Counted from the stretch's first letter, positions 26,711 to 35,470 are shown. The stretch: DNA of 64,000 bases from Pedobacter alluvionis (GCF_003664035.1 NZ_RCCK01000011.1:1178001-1242000); one strand, 5' to 3'. Translations and numbers: made by a program. Notes: a model not told the origin generated them from the sequence alone.

Positions 26711-27493
26711 CTATATTTGTGCTACAAATTCTTTAATAGCATTTCCCGGATTATCCGTTTTCATAAAATTCTCACCGATCAAAAAACCATTAAAACCTGC
26801 TGCTTTTAATTCCTTAATGGTTTGCGGATTACTGATGGCGCTTTCTGAGATCTTTAAAAACTCATCCGGGATTTTGTTCACCAGTCCGAAGGAGGTCTGG
26901 ATGTCGACCGTAAAGTCGGTAAGGTTTCTATTATTTACACCAATAGCATCCAGGTTCGGGCAAATGCTTCGCTCCAACTCTTCCAGGTTATGCACTTCTA
27001 AAAGCACATTCAAGCCTAAGCCTTTGGCAAATTTCCCGAAATCATTGATTTGCTGAGGGGTTAAAATTGAAGCGATCAGCAGAATAATATCAGCACCCCA
27101 GGCTTTTGCTTCCAGGATCTGGTATTCATCAATCATAAAATCTTTTCTTAAGATCGGAATATTATTTGCCGCCCGGGCAGCCAGAATATCATCGGTTTTA
27201 CCACCAAAAAAATCTAAATCCGTTAAAACCGAAAGTGCAGATGCGCCTGCAGCGTTATAAGCCTGCGTTACCTCTGCAACATCGGCAATTCCGTTAATTA
27301 AACCTTTTGATGGCGATCGGCGCTTAAACTCTGCAATAATCCCAGTACGGTCTTCAGCCAGTAGAAACTCCTTAAAAGAATAAGGCGTTCGGTTAAAATG
27401 CAACGAATTTTCTAAATCCTGAACAGAAACCAAAGCTTTTGCAGCAACAATCTCTTCCTTTTTACGTAATACGATTTTATCTAATATGTTCAT
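26711..27493 (-). CDS. trpC: Indole-3-glycerol phosphate synthase
   Basis: Cytoplasmic TIM-barrel enzyme closing the indole ring from carboxyphenylamino-deoxyribulose phosphate. 260 residues. Catalytic-site motifs are IIAEFKRRSPSKG, VLTDLDFFGG, ILRKDFMID, IGVNNRNL and SESAISNPQ. It is third on the trpE-trpG-trpC strand, but a 117-base gap with a REP-like palindrome separates it from trpG, and trpD, usually between them, is absent. Confidence 0.96.
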   Translation of the reverse strand: MNILDKIVLRKKEEIVAAKALVSVQDLENSLHFNRTPYSFKEFLLAEDRTGIIAEFKRRSPSKGLINGIADVAEVTQAYNAAGASALSVLTDLDFFGGKTDDILAARAANNIPILRKDFMIDEYQILEAKAWGADIILLIASILTPQQINDFGKFAKGLGLNVLLEVHNLEELERSICPNLDAIGVNNRNLTDFTVDIQTSFGLVNKIPDEFLKISESAISNPQTIKELKAAGFNGFLIGENFMKTDNPGNAIKEFVAQI

Positions 27494-27513
27494 TTTACTA
27501 ATTTGTCTTGCTG

Positions 27514-27595
27514 ATCCGATAGCTATCGGATTTGTTTAACCATCTAAAAGTTAACTAATCCCAGTAAAATCCTGAATCAAGTTCAGAATGACGAC
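27514..27595. repeat. REP-like palindromes between trpG and trpC
   Basis: ATCCGATAGCTATCGGAT (27514-27531) is a perfect 18-bp palindrome. CTGAA-TCAAG-TTCAG (27572-27586) followed by AATGACG is the typical REP half. They occupy the place where trpD is usual in trpE-G-D-C clusters. Confidence 0.8.
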
Positions 27596-27610
27596 CGGAT
27601 GAATAAAGCC

Positions 27611-28201
27611 CTAGGGAGTCGACGTTAACCAATTCTCCATCATCTGTTTGCCATGCTCCGTTAATACACTTTCGGGATGAAACTGTACCCCGCGTACATC
27701 AAACGTTTCATGTCTTAACGCCATGATTTCGTTTTTATGATCTCTGGCCGTAATTTTTAAACATGAAGGGAAATTATCTTTACTCACTACCCAGCTGTGG
27801 TAGCGACCAACATTTATAGTTTGCGGGCATTCCCAAAATAAAGGCTCATCGCCATCTACAACGGTTACCGGTGTGGCTATTCCGTGCATGGGCCTGCCTA
27901 AGTTCAATAAAGTACCGCCAAATACTTCGGCAATGGCCTGTTGACCTAAACATACGCCAAAAATACTTTTAGTTGGCGCATAGGTTTTGATTACATCCAA
28001 TAACAAGCCCGCCTCTTCCGGAATACCCGGACCCGGCGAAAGTAAAATTTTATCATACTTTTCTACATCGGCCAGCTCGAATTTGTCGTTTCTCCAAACT
28101 TCTGCTTCGTAACCTACTTCGTTAATTAAATGCACAAGATTGTACGTAAAACTGTCGTAGTTATCAATAACCAACACGGTTTTTTTATTTATATTTTCCA
28201 T
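27611..28201 (-). CDS. trpG: Anthranilate synthase component II (glutamine amidotransferase)
   Basis: Supplies ammonia from glutamine to TrpE. 196 residues, class-I amidotransferase with the triad Cys84 (FGVCLGQQAI), His175 and Glu177 (GVQFHPESVLTEHG), plus DNYDSFTYNLVH and LSPGPGIPEEAG. It might also serve PabB as a shared subunit, as in some bacteria, but trpE 55 bases upstream supports the Trp role. Confidence 0.96.
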   Translation of the reverse strand: MENINKKTVLVIDNYDSFTYNLVHLINEVGYEAEVWRNDKFELADVEKYDKILLSPGPGIPEEAGLLLDVIKTYAPTKSIFGVCLGQQAIAEVFGGTLLNLGRPMHGIATPVTVVDGDEPLFWECPQTINVGRYHSWVVSKDNFPSCLKITARDHKNEIMALRHETFDVRGVQFHPESVLTEHGKQMMENWLTSTP

Positions 28202-28256
28202 TGTATTTTCTCCTTATTTACATCATCCATCTCACTTCATCCATTTTACATCTTCA

Positions 28257-29654
28257 CTAAATTCCCTCTGCCATCTGCAACGCTTTGCGCAATGCGGCAA
28301 TTTTATTATTTACTTCCTGCATCTCATTTTCAGGGACAGAATCGGCTACAATGCCAGCCCCTGCACGGTAATGCAGTTCATTATTTTTGCTCATAAACGT
28401 CCTGATCATGATGGCGTGGTTAAAATCATCATTGAAACCCATAAAACCAATGGCACCGGCATAAAAATTCCTGCCCAGTTTTTCGTTTTCATCAATCAGC
28501 TGCATGGCTTTGTATTTTGGCGCACCACTTAAAGTACCTGCCGGATAGGTATCGGCAACGACTTTAAAAGCACTTACATTTTCCTGCAAATGACCACTTA
28601 CTTTACTCACCAAGTGGATCAGGTGCGAATAGTACTGCACTTCTTTAAAAGATTTTACTTCAACTCGGTTACAGTGCCGGCTTAAATCGTTTCTGGCCAA
28701 ATCAACCAGCATTACGTGCTCAGCACTTTCTTTAGGGTCTTGTTCTAATTTACGGGCCTGTTCAGCATCTTCAATATCGTTTCCGCTTCTCTTAAATGTT
28801 CCGGCGATGGGAAAAATATTTGCCGAATTATTCTTAATCGTAATCTGTGCCTCCGGTGAAGAGCCGAATAATTTAAAATTACCGTAATCAAAGTAAAACA
28901 GGTAAGGCGATGGGTTTATCGAACGCAGGCAACGGTACACATTAAATTCATCGCCAGAAAATGCCTGTTTAAATGCTCTTGAAGGAACGATCTGAAAAAC
29001 ATCACCCCGGTAAATGTGCTTTTGAAGTTTCTCCACCAAATCCATAAAACCCTGATCGGTTAAATTCGAACTTTCCTCACCACGCAGTTGAAACTTATAT
29101 TCAGGGTAGTTTTTATTCTGGATCAGGTATTCCATTTTTTCAAGTCCACCTTCTTCTTCTCCTTCGAAAGTATTTTTGAACAGCGTAATTTCGTTTTTGA
29201 AGTGATCGATGGCGATGATATAACGGTACAAGTGGTATTGCATCTCCGGAATCTCCTCCCCTTCAGGTGTTGCGGAAGTAAACTTGATATCTTCAAAATG
29301 CTGCACAGCGTTCCAGGTAAAATAGCCAAACAGGCCACTCGAAATGAATTTGATTTCAGGCAATTCGGTTTCTTTGAATTTGTCCTTAAAATCCGCGATT
29401 TCATCAATCAGGTTTTTACTTTCGGTAATTTCTACTGCTCCATCGGGGAAATAGGTTTCCAACCGTGATCCCTTTAAGATAATTCCGGCAACAGGATCAG
29501 CACAAACAAAACTCATGGAGTTTTCTCTACTGTGGTAATCTGAACTTTCCAACAAGATGCTGTTAGGGTACACATCACGTAAGCGTAAATAAATGCTCAC
29601 TGGCGTAGTAGTATCGGCAAGCATTTTTTTGTAAGTCGTATTTATTTTATACAT
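28257..29654 (-). CDS. trpE: Anthranilate synthase component I
   Basis: Makes anthranilate from chorismate, the committed step to tryptophan. 465 residues. The Trp feedback-binding motif LLES-x10-S is intact (LLES at 34-37), so allosteric inhibition is expected. The catalytic half carries FQIVPSRAF, PSPYLFYFDYG, IAGTFKRSGN and GTLSGAPKYKAM. First structural gene after the attenuator at 29713-29856. Confidence 0.96.
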   Translation of the reverse strand: MYKINTTYKKMLADTTTPVSIYLRLRDVYPNSILLESSDYHSRENSMSFVCADPVAGIILKGSRLETYFPDGAVEITESKNLIDEIADFKDKFKETELPEIKFISSGLFGYFTWNAVQHFEDIKFTSATPEGEEIPEMQYHLYRYIIAIDHFKNEITLFKNTFEGEEEGGLEKMEYLIQNKNYPEYKFQLRGEESSNLTDQGFMDLVEKLQKHIYRGDVFQIVPSRAFKQAFSGDEFNVYRCLRSINPSPYLFYFDYGNFKLFGSSPEAQITIKNNSANIFPIAGTFKRSGNDIEDAEQARKLEQDPKESAEHVMLVDLARNDLSRHCNRVEVKSFKEVQYYSHLIHLVSKVSGHLQENVSAFKVVADTYPAGTLSGAPKYKAMQLIDENEKLGRNFYAGAIGFMGFNDDFNHAIMIRTFMSKNNELHYRAGAGIVADSVPENEMQEVNNKIAALRKALQMAEGI

Positions 29655-29712
29655 GATAAAGGTAAAATGGTGTAAGGCTTATGGTTTGCATTCTCGTATT
29701 TTTTTCAACAAT

Positions 29713-29746
29713 AAAAAGCCCGGCGTGTGGTTCTACGCCGGGCTTT
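29713..29746 (-). terminator. Attenuator terminator upstream of trpE
   Basis: A 12-bp perfect stem, AAAGCCCGGCGT / ACGCCGGGCTTT (29735-29746 with 29715-29726), is followed on the minus strand by TTTTT. It lies between the trp leader peptide and trpE, about 60 bases before the trpE start, so it can stop transcription before the structural genes. Confidence 0.9.
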
Positions 29747-29778
29747 AATGGTTCTTTAATAAGGTTTAGGTTGATAAA

Positions 29779-29856
29779 CTATATTTTGTTCATACGCAGC
29801 CAGCGCAATTCATTCGAATTACTTTGCCAAAGCCATGTATGTATATTGTTGATCAT
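29779..29856 (-). CDS. trpL: Trp-operon leader peptide (25 residues)
   Basis: A short frame running from the ATG at 29856 to TAG at 29779-29781. It begins MINNIHTWLWQ and has Trp at residues 8, 10 and 19 (WLW and RWLR), far above chance for 25 residues. It lies directly upstream of the terminator hairpin and trpE. The RNA around Trp19, CGCUGGCU (29805-29798), can pair with AGCC(C)GGCG in the terminator's 5' arm, giving the antiterminator. A ribosome stalled at Trp8/Trp10 would leave that region free. It resembles the Rfam Bacteroid-trp motif. Confidence 0.85.
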   Translation of the reverse strand: MINNIHTWLWQSNSNELRWLRMNKI

Positions 29857-29862
29857 GAGCCA

Positions 29863-29870
29863 CAAAAATA
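29863..29870 (-). promoter_or_regulatory. TATTTTTG element, candidate trp promoter
   Basis: A match to TAnnTTTG just upstream of the leader peptide on the minus strand; the start site would be within a few bases of the leader ATG, so the leader peptide mRNA may be almost leaderless. The -33 element is weak. Confidence 0.4.
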
Positions 29871-29955
29871 TAAAGAATTTTGAAAAACCGAAATATTTAT
29901 GAAAATAAGTTTAGTCTGGAGTCAGAAGTCCGAAGGCGTGAGTGTTAATCCACTT

Positions 29956-30345
29956 GTCATCCTGAGCGCAGCGAAGGATCTTTTAAGGTAAGATCTCTTT
30001 TCTAACCGCAAAGAACGCTAAAGTAAGCGCAAAGCAAGCAAAAGCTTATTGCTGAACATATCAGGAATGTTAAGGATAGCAAGTTTTCCCTCTGCGTAAA
30101 TCAGCGTAATCTGCAGGCCCTAACTTATTTTGTCATCTTGAGCGCAGCGAAAGATCTTTTAAGGTAAGATCTCTTTTCTAACCGCAAAGAACGCTAAGGT
30201 CAGCGCAAAGCAAGCAAAAATTTATTGTTAACCATATAAGGAATGTAAGGAAATATAAGATAGCAAGTTTCCCTCTGCGTAAATCAGCGTAATCTGCGGA
30301 TCCTAACTTATTTTGTCATCCTGAGCGCAGCGAAAAATCTTTTAC
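29956..30345. repeat. Tandem duplication of about 180 bp
   Basis: Units start at 29956, 30132 and 30315 (the third partial) with GTCATCYTGAGCGCAGCGAA; the periods are 176 and 183 bases. Each unit contains GGTAAGATCTCTTTTCTAAC, CCGCAAAGAACGCTAAGGTC-like and CCCTCTGCGTAAATCAGCG blocks. Copies differ by small indels, so the duplication is not brand new. Confidence 0.85.
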
Positions 30346-30352
30346 ACAATAT

Positions 30353-30438
30353 CGTCATCTCGACTGGAGCGCAGCGAAATGGAGAGATCTATCTCGAGAC
30401 AGATTTCTCGGCTGCGTTGCACTTCGCTCGAAATGACG
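30353..30438. repeat. Large imperfect palindrome (REP-like)
   Basis: CGTCATCTCGA ... AGCGCAGCGAAATGGAGAGATCT pairs with AGATTTCTCGGCTGCGTTGC ... TCGAAATGACG. Similar half-sites occur at 13131-13166 and 23013-23044. Confidence 0.7.
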
Positions 30439-30529
30439 GCTCGAGGGAGCTTCACCACCAATGAAGACTCAGCGACCTCCGTGCTCTTCCTCTGTGTACT
30501 TTGTGGTAAAAAGCGAGTGCATTAAAACG

Positions 30530-30560
30530 AAAAAAATCCCGCTCTTTTAAAGCAGGATTT
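30530..30560 (-). terminator. Terminator of the four-helix membrane gene
   Basis: On the minus strand AAATCCTGCT pairs with AGCGGGATTT (one wobble) and is followed by TTTT. It lies 24 bases past the stop. Confidence 0.75.
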
Positions 30561-30584
30561 ATATTAATTGCAAGAAATATCCAT

Positions 30585-31031
30585 TTAAGAAACCCCAAAA
30601 AACGATCTTCCGGGTACTGCCTTAACCATTAATAGAATAGCTATAATAATTAAAATTAGCGCCAATCCGAAGAAAATAGCGATGGTACGGTGTTTGGCAA
30701 CAGCTTCAGTTAACTTTTTCGACTTTGCATTACCTACCGTGATTAAAATAATTGCAACTACCATCATCGTGATGTGCTCCATTTTAAAATAACGTACCGC
30801 TGGTGCACCCGCACTGCTCAACTTATACCAGCCCTCGCTAAAATAAAGCACCAAACCAATTAACAATTGAATGTGTGCACTGATTAAAGCGAAAACATTT
30901 AGCTTTCTATCGCCTTCCGTATAGGTTTTATTCCCGAACCAGCCAGCTAAAGCCTTAGCAACAGCTATAATCAATAAAAGAAAAACCACATAGCGCCATC
31001 CAGAGTGGGCACTTTTTAAAATATCGTTCAT
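30585..31031 (-). CDS. Four-helix membrane protein (Bacteroidota 'cytochrome B'-annotated family)
   Basis: 148 residues with four hydrophobic helices: SGWRYVVFLLLIIAVAKALAG, LISAHIQLLIGLVLYFS, MEHITMMVVAIILITVG and TIAIFFGLALILIIIAILLM. His residues in helices 2 and 3 (ISAHIQ, KMEHITMM) are positioned as possible haem ligands, which explains the usual 'cytochrome B' label, but haem binding is unproved. Single gene with its own terminator. Confidence 0.7.
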   Translation of the reverse strand: MNDILKSAHSGWRYVVFLLLIIAVAKALAGWFGNKTYTEGDRKLNVFALISAHIQLLIGLVLYFSEGWYKLSSAGAPAVRYFKMEHITMMVVAIILITVGNAKSKKLTEAVAKHRTIAIFFGLALILIIIAILLMVKAVPGRSFFGVS

Positions 31032-31051
31032 ATTAATAAATTTCTATGATT

Positions 31052-31059
31052 CAAAAATA
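31052..31059 (-). promoter_or_regulatory. TATTTTTG element upstream of the four-helix gene
   Basis: A match to TAnnTTTG on the minus strand, 21 bases from the ATG at 31031. The -33 partner is weak. Confidence 0.35.
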
Positions 31060-31143
31060 GACATTAATTGTAAAAAATAGGATATTCAACAGATTGAACG
31101 CTTATTTATATTAGTTTTAAACAAATTAAAACCTAAGCTTATT

Positions 31144-34100
31144 ATGAAGAAAATTTTACCTGCACTTTGGCTGGTATTTTCTGCTACATTTCTGTTTGCA
31201 CAGCAAACCTCCTTTCCTGTTAACGGCTCTTTTGATACCAGGCCTGGAATGTTTGCCTTCACCAATGCAACGATAGTGGCAAATGCCAACCAAACCCTAA
31301 CAAATGCTACCCTTTTAATTAAAGGACAAACCATTCAGGCTATTGGAGCTGGCTTAGCCGTGCCCAAAGGTTATGTGGTGATTGATTTAAAAGGAAAATT
31401 TATTTATCCATCACTGGTTGATGCTTTTACGAGCTATGGTCTGGCCGAAGCACCTGCACAGCAACGCAGTTTCGGCGGCCAGCGTCAGTCTATTTTTGTA
31501 TCCACCAAAAAAGGTGCCTATGGCTGGAATGAATCCATCAGGCCAGAAACTTATGTAAAAAGCATCTTTTCTACCGACAGCAAAAAAGCGGATGAATTAC
31601 GCAAAGTTGGTTTCGGGAGTGTAAATGTAATTAACCGCGACGGTATTGCACGTGGAGTTTCTGCTGTGGTAACTTTAAACGAGGGCGCCGACAATAGCGT
31701 ATTTTTAAAGGACCAGACCGCAGCAAACTATTCATTTAACAAAGGAAGTTCATCAAACGATTACCCTACTTCATTAATGGGTTCTATTGCCTTATTACGC
31801 CAAACCTACTACGATGCACAATGGTATGGCAAGCAAAAAGATGAATATAATATCTCGCTGGATGAATTTGCCAAACAACAAGCCATGCCACAGATTTTTG
31901 AAGTTGACGGCTGGCAGAACATCCTGCGTGCCGATAAAATCGGGAAAGAATTCGGCAAGAAATACATCATTAAATCTACTGGCGATGAATACCAGCGCAT
32001 TAATGAAGTTAAAGCTACCGGAGCAAGTTTAATCATTCCCTTAACTTTCCCTAAAGCCTACGATGTGGAAGATCCGGCAGAAGCCAGAAATATAACATTA
32101 TCACAAATGAAAGGTTGGGAACTGGCGCCAACCAATCCTGCTGCATTGGAAAAAGCGGGAATTAAATTTGCCTTAACAGCATTTGGATTAGAAAACAATC
32201 GCGATTTTTGGGCGAACATCCGCACAGCGATAGAAAATGGCTTAACTGAAAAACAAGCCTTACAATCTGTTACTGAAATCCCTGCCTCGCTTTTGGGCAT
32301 CAGCGATAAAGTTGGTTCCCTGGAAAAAGGAAAAGTTGCTAACTTTTTAATCTCATCTGATAACCTGTTCAAAAACGGGAACATCATTTTCGAAAACTGG
32401 GTACAGGGCAAACGTTTTGTGGTAAATAAGATGGACGTAAGCGATGTACGTGGCACTTACAATTTAAATGTTGATGGTGTTGGCGCTTTAACCTTAAAAA
32501 TTACCGGCACGGGTGGCGGATCTACCGCGGCAGTTGAAAGAGCTGGTGCAGATAGCGTAAAAACTACGGCCACCTTTACCAGAAATGGCGATTGGATCAG
32601 CATCAATTTCAACTTAAAGAAAAATCCAATAGGCGATATCCGTTTAAGCGGTTACATCACTTCGGCAAATCCGGTTACCTTAAAAGGCGAATCGGCATTG
32701 CCTGATGGTAAAACAGGAAGATTTACGGCTACTTATAAAGAAGCAGCTAAAGAAACACCTAAAAAAGAAGAACCTAATGCTACTTTGGCCTTGGGGCCGG
32801 TCATTTATCCTTTCTCGGCTTTCGGTAGTACCGAGCTCCCTAAACAAGAAACCGTACTGATTAAAAACAGCACCGTTTGGACGAACGAAAAAGACGGCAT
32901 CCTTCAAAGTGCGGATGTACTTTTAGAAAATGGAAAAATTAAAGCCGTTGGTAAAAATCTTTCGGCAAGCGGCGCTAAAGTGATCGATGCTACAGGCAAA
33001 CATGTAACCGCTGGTATTATTGATGAACACTCGCATATTGCTGGCGCGGGTGGCATTAATGAAGGTGCACAATCGGTTTCTGCTGAAGTACGTGTGGCCG
33101 ATATCATCAATTCAGAAGACGTAAACATTTACCGTCAACTGGCTGGAGGGGTAACCACTTCTCATATTTTACACGGTTCGGCAAACCCTATTGGTGGCCA
33201 GTCGCAATTGATTAAATTACGTTGGGGTAAATCGCCAGAGGAACTGAAATTTGCAGGTGCCGATGGTTTTATCAAATTTGCGCTTGGCGAAAATGTTAAA
33301 CAGAGTAATTTTGGTACCGGCGCCCGTTTCCCGGTTACGCGTATGGGTGTTGAGCAAACTTTTGTGGATGAATTTACCCGGGCAAAAGAATATGCCAAAG
33401 CGCTTTCGGTAAAAGGAAACAGCGTACGTAAAGACCTTGAACTGGATGCCATTGTAGAAATTTTGAACAACAAACGTTTCATTACCTGCCACTCTTATGT
33501 ACAAAGCGAAATTAACATGTTAATTCATGTCGCTGATAGTTTAGGCTTCAAAATCAACACCTTTACGCACATTTTAGAAGGTTACAAAGTGGCCGATAAA
33601 ATGAAAGCGCATGGCATTGCAGGCTCGACCTTCTCTGATTGGTGGGCTTATAAAAACGAAGTGGCCGAGGCTATTCCTTACAACGGAAAAATTATGCACA
33701 ATGTTGGTGTAACCACTGCTTTCAATTCTGATGATGCAGAAATGGCCCGTCATTTAAACCAGGAAGCAGGCAAATCAGTTTTATACGGTAATGTACCTGA
33801 AGAAGATGCACTGAAATTCGTAACGCTTAATCCGGCAAGGATGCTGCATATTGACGACAAAGTAGGTAGCTTAAAAGCAGGCAAAGATGCCGATGTGGTA
33901 ATCTGGACAGCCAATCCGCTTTCTATTTATGCAAGGGTGGAAAAAACTTTTGTAGATGGCATTGCCTACTGGGATATTGATAAAGACACGCAGGTAATTA
34001 AAACGCAACAGGCAGAAAAAGCACGTCTGATCCAAAAGATGTTAGAGAGCAAAAGTAAAGGTGGCCGTACGCAACGCCCCTTGGGCGATGCACCACGCCT

Positions 34101-34164
34101 GTACAATTGTGAAACTTTAGAAAACTATTCAGCAGAATTAACCGAGAAAGAACATGCACACTAA
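31144..34164 (+). CDS. Secreted double amidohydrolase-family protein
   Basis: 1006 residues with a signal peptide (MKKILPALWLVFSATFLFAQ). Three parts are seen. Residues about 30-430 are an amidohydrolase-like half that lacks the metal-binding HxH (the site reads YPSLVDAFTSYG). About 433-545 is a beta-rich insert (GTYNLNVDGVGALTLKITG). About 560-985 is a complete amidohydrolase domain with His629/His631 (DEHSHIAG), His783, His809 and Asp863 (FNSDDAEMARH), an imidazolonepropionase/dipeptidase-like metal site. Substrate unknown. It overlaps the next gene by 11 bases, so they are cotranscribed. Confidence 0.87.
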   Translation: MKKILPALWLVFSATFLFAQQTSFPVNGSFDTRPGMFAFTNATIVANANQTLTNATLLIKGQTIQAIGAGLAVPKGYVVIDLKGKFIYPSLVDAFTSYGLAEAPAQQRSFGGQRQSIFVSTKKGAYGWNESIRPETYVKSIFSTDSKKADELRKVGFGSVNVINRDGIARGVSAVVTLNEGADNSVFLKDQTAANYSFNKGSSSNDYPTSLMGSIALLRQTYYDAQWYGKQKDEYNISLDEFAKQQAMPQIFEVDGWQNILRADKIGKEFGKKYIIKSTGDEYQRINEVKATGASLIIPLTFPKAYDVEDPAEARNITLSQMKGWELAPTNPAALEKAGIKFALTAFGLENNRDFWANIRTAIENGLTEKQALQSVTEIPASLLGISDKVGSLEKGKVANFLISSDNLFKNGNIIFENWVQGKRFVVNKMDVSDVRGTYNLNVDGVGALTLKITGTGGGSTAAVERAGADSVKTTATFTRNGDWISINFNLKKNPIGDIRLSGYITSANPVTLKGESALPDGKTGRFTATYKEAAKETPKKEEPNATLALGPVIYPFSAFGSTELPKQETVLIKNSTVWTNEKDGILQSADVLLENGKIKAVGKNLSASGAKVIDATGKHVTAGIIDEHSHIAGAGGINEGAQSVSAEVRVADIINSEDVNIYRQLAGGVTTSHILHGSANPIGGQSQLIKLRWGKSPEELKFAGADGFIKFALGENVKQSNFGTGARFPVTRMGVEQTFVDEFTRAKEYAKALSVKGNSVRKDLELDAIVEILNNKRFITCHSYVQSEINMLIHVADSLGFKINTFTHILEGYKVADKMKAHGIAGSTFSDWWAYKNEVAEAIPYNGKIMHNVGVTTAFNSDDAEMARHLNQEAGKSVLYGNVPEEDALKFVTLNPARMLHIDDKVGSLKAGKDADVVIWTANPLSIYARVEKTFVDGIAYWDIDKDTQVIKTQQAEKARLIQKMLESKSKGGRTQRPLGDAPRLYNCETLENYSAELTEKEHAH

Positions 34165-35470
34165 CAGATATCTACTCAGCCTGGCTTTATCGACAACAAG
34201 CCTGATGTGTTTTGCACAGGCTAACATTTCGCCAGCTAAAAAACAAAGTAAAACCATCGCCATTACCGGTGCAACCGTACACGTGGGTAATGGAACAGTG
34301 ATTGAAAACGGAACCATCCTTTTTGGCAACGGAAAAATTATTTCGGTTACGGCTAACGGACAAGTGCCACAGGATGATGTACTGCGTATTGTGGCTACAG
34401 GCAAACACATTTATCCTGGCTTTATTGCAGCCACCACCAATTTGGGTTTAACAGAAATTGAAGCCGTAAAAGCGACCCTGGATTTTCAGGAAATAGGTGA
34501 TTTTAATTCGCACATCCGTTCTATCGTGGCTTACAATACAGATTCGAAAGTTCCGGCCACCTTGCGCAGTAATGGTGTGTTAATGGCACAGCCAACGCCA
34601 CAGGGCGGTACCGTTTCAGGCAGTTCATCAGTGGTTCAGCTTGATGCCTGGAACTGGGAAGATGCGGCAATTAAAACCGACGATGCCATGCATGTTACCT
34701 GGCCGGTTACACCTCGTTTTAGAGGTGGCTTTGGTGGCTTCGGCAGACCACAGTTATCGCCGGAAGTGCTAGCAGAAAGAACGCAGGCTGCAATTGCGCA
34801 GTTAACGTCGTTTTTTGCTGAAGCAAAAGCCTATTCCGAAATGGGGAAACCCGAAGTAATCAATACCCGTTTCGAAGCGATGAAGAAAGTATTTGCCGGC
34901 AGCGAAAAATTATTTATCACTGCGGATAGCCAGAAGGATATTGTTGCAGCAGTTAATTTCGCCAGGAAATTTGGTATCACCCCGGTAATCAACGGAGCAG
35001 ATGAAGCGTATCTGATCATCGATTTCCTGAAAGAAAACAACATTACCCTGGTGGTAAAACAGCCACATGTCTTACCCAATAACAATGACGATGATGTAAA
35101 TATGCCATATAAAAATGCTGCCGTATTGGCTAATGCAGGTTTAAATGTAGTATTAAGTATTGATGGTTACTGGCAACAGCGCAATTTGCCTTTTATGGCG
35201 GGTACGGTTACAGCATGGGGATTGGATAAAGAAAAGGCGCTATCTACCATTACCTTAAACGCAGCAAAAGCGATGGGTGTAGATAAAACCATTGGAAGCA
35301 TAGAAACAGGTAAGGACGCTACTTTATTTATTTCTACCGGTGATGCTTTGGATATGCGCACCAATAAAGTAGAACAGGCTTTTATTCAGGGCAGGGATAT
35401 TAACCTGGATAATCTGCATAAACAATTGGATAAAAAGTTTAGTGATAAATATATCGCTGAAAAGAAGTAA
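34154..35470 (+). CDS. Secreted amidohydrolase-like protein, metal site degenerate
   Basis: 438 residues with a signal (MHTNRYLLSLALSTTSLMCFAQ). It has the composite beta-sandwich (ITGATVHVGNGTVIENGTILFGNGKI), but the HxH site reads YPGFIAATTNLG, without histidines. LNAAKAMGVDKTIGSIETGKDA at the C-terminus is the usual amidohydrolase end. It resembles the N-terminal half of the preceding gene and is probably a non-catalytic partner or uses another chemistry. Translationally coupled by overlap. Confidence 0.82.
   Translation: MHTNRYLLSLALSTTSLMCFAQANISPAKKQSKTIAITGATVHVGNGTVIENGTILFGNGKIISVTANGQVPQDDVLRIVATGKHIYPGFIAATTNLGLTEIEAVKATLDFQEIGDFNSHIRSIVAYNTDSKVPATLRSNGVLMAQPTPQGGTVSGSSSVVQLDAWNWEDAAIKTDDAMHVTWPVTPRFRGGFGGFGRPQLSPEVLAERTQAAIAQLTSFFAEAKAYSEMGKPEVINTRFEAMKKVFAGSEKLFITADSQKDIVAAVNFARKFGITPVINGADEAYLIIDFLKENNITLVVKQPHVLPNNNDDDVNMPYKNAAVLANAGLNVVLSIDGYWQQRNLPFMAGTVTAWGLDKEKALSTITLNAAKAMGVDKTIGSIETGKDATLFISTGDALDMRTNKVEQAFIQGRDINLDNLHKQLDKKFSDKYIAEKK

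Larger units (their letters stand above)
29871..30529. other. Repeat-dense gap upstream of the trp leader
   Basis: No gene. It consists of a tandem duplication (29956-30345), a large imperfect palindrome (30353-30438), and a stretch with GACCTCCGTGCTCTTCCTCTG (30468-30488), a variant of the CACGG motif on the other strand. Confidence 0.55.

Noticed and set aside
29956..30438. Possible CRISPR array
   Set aside because: The repeats are long, imperfect, in tandem without regular unique spacers, and no cas genes are near.
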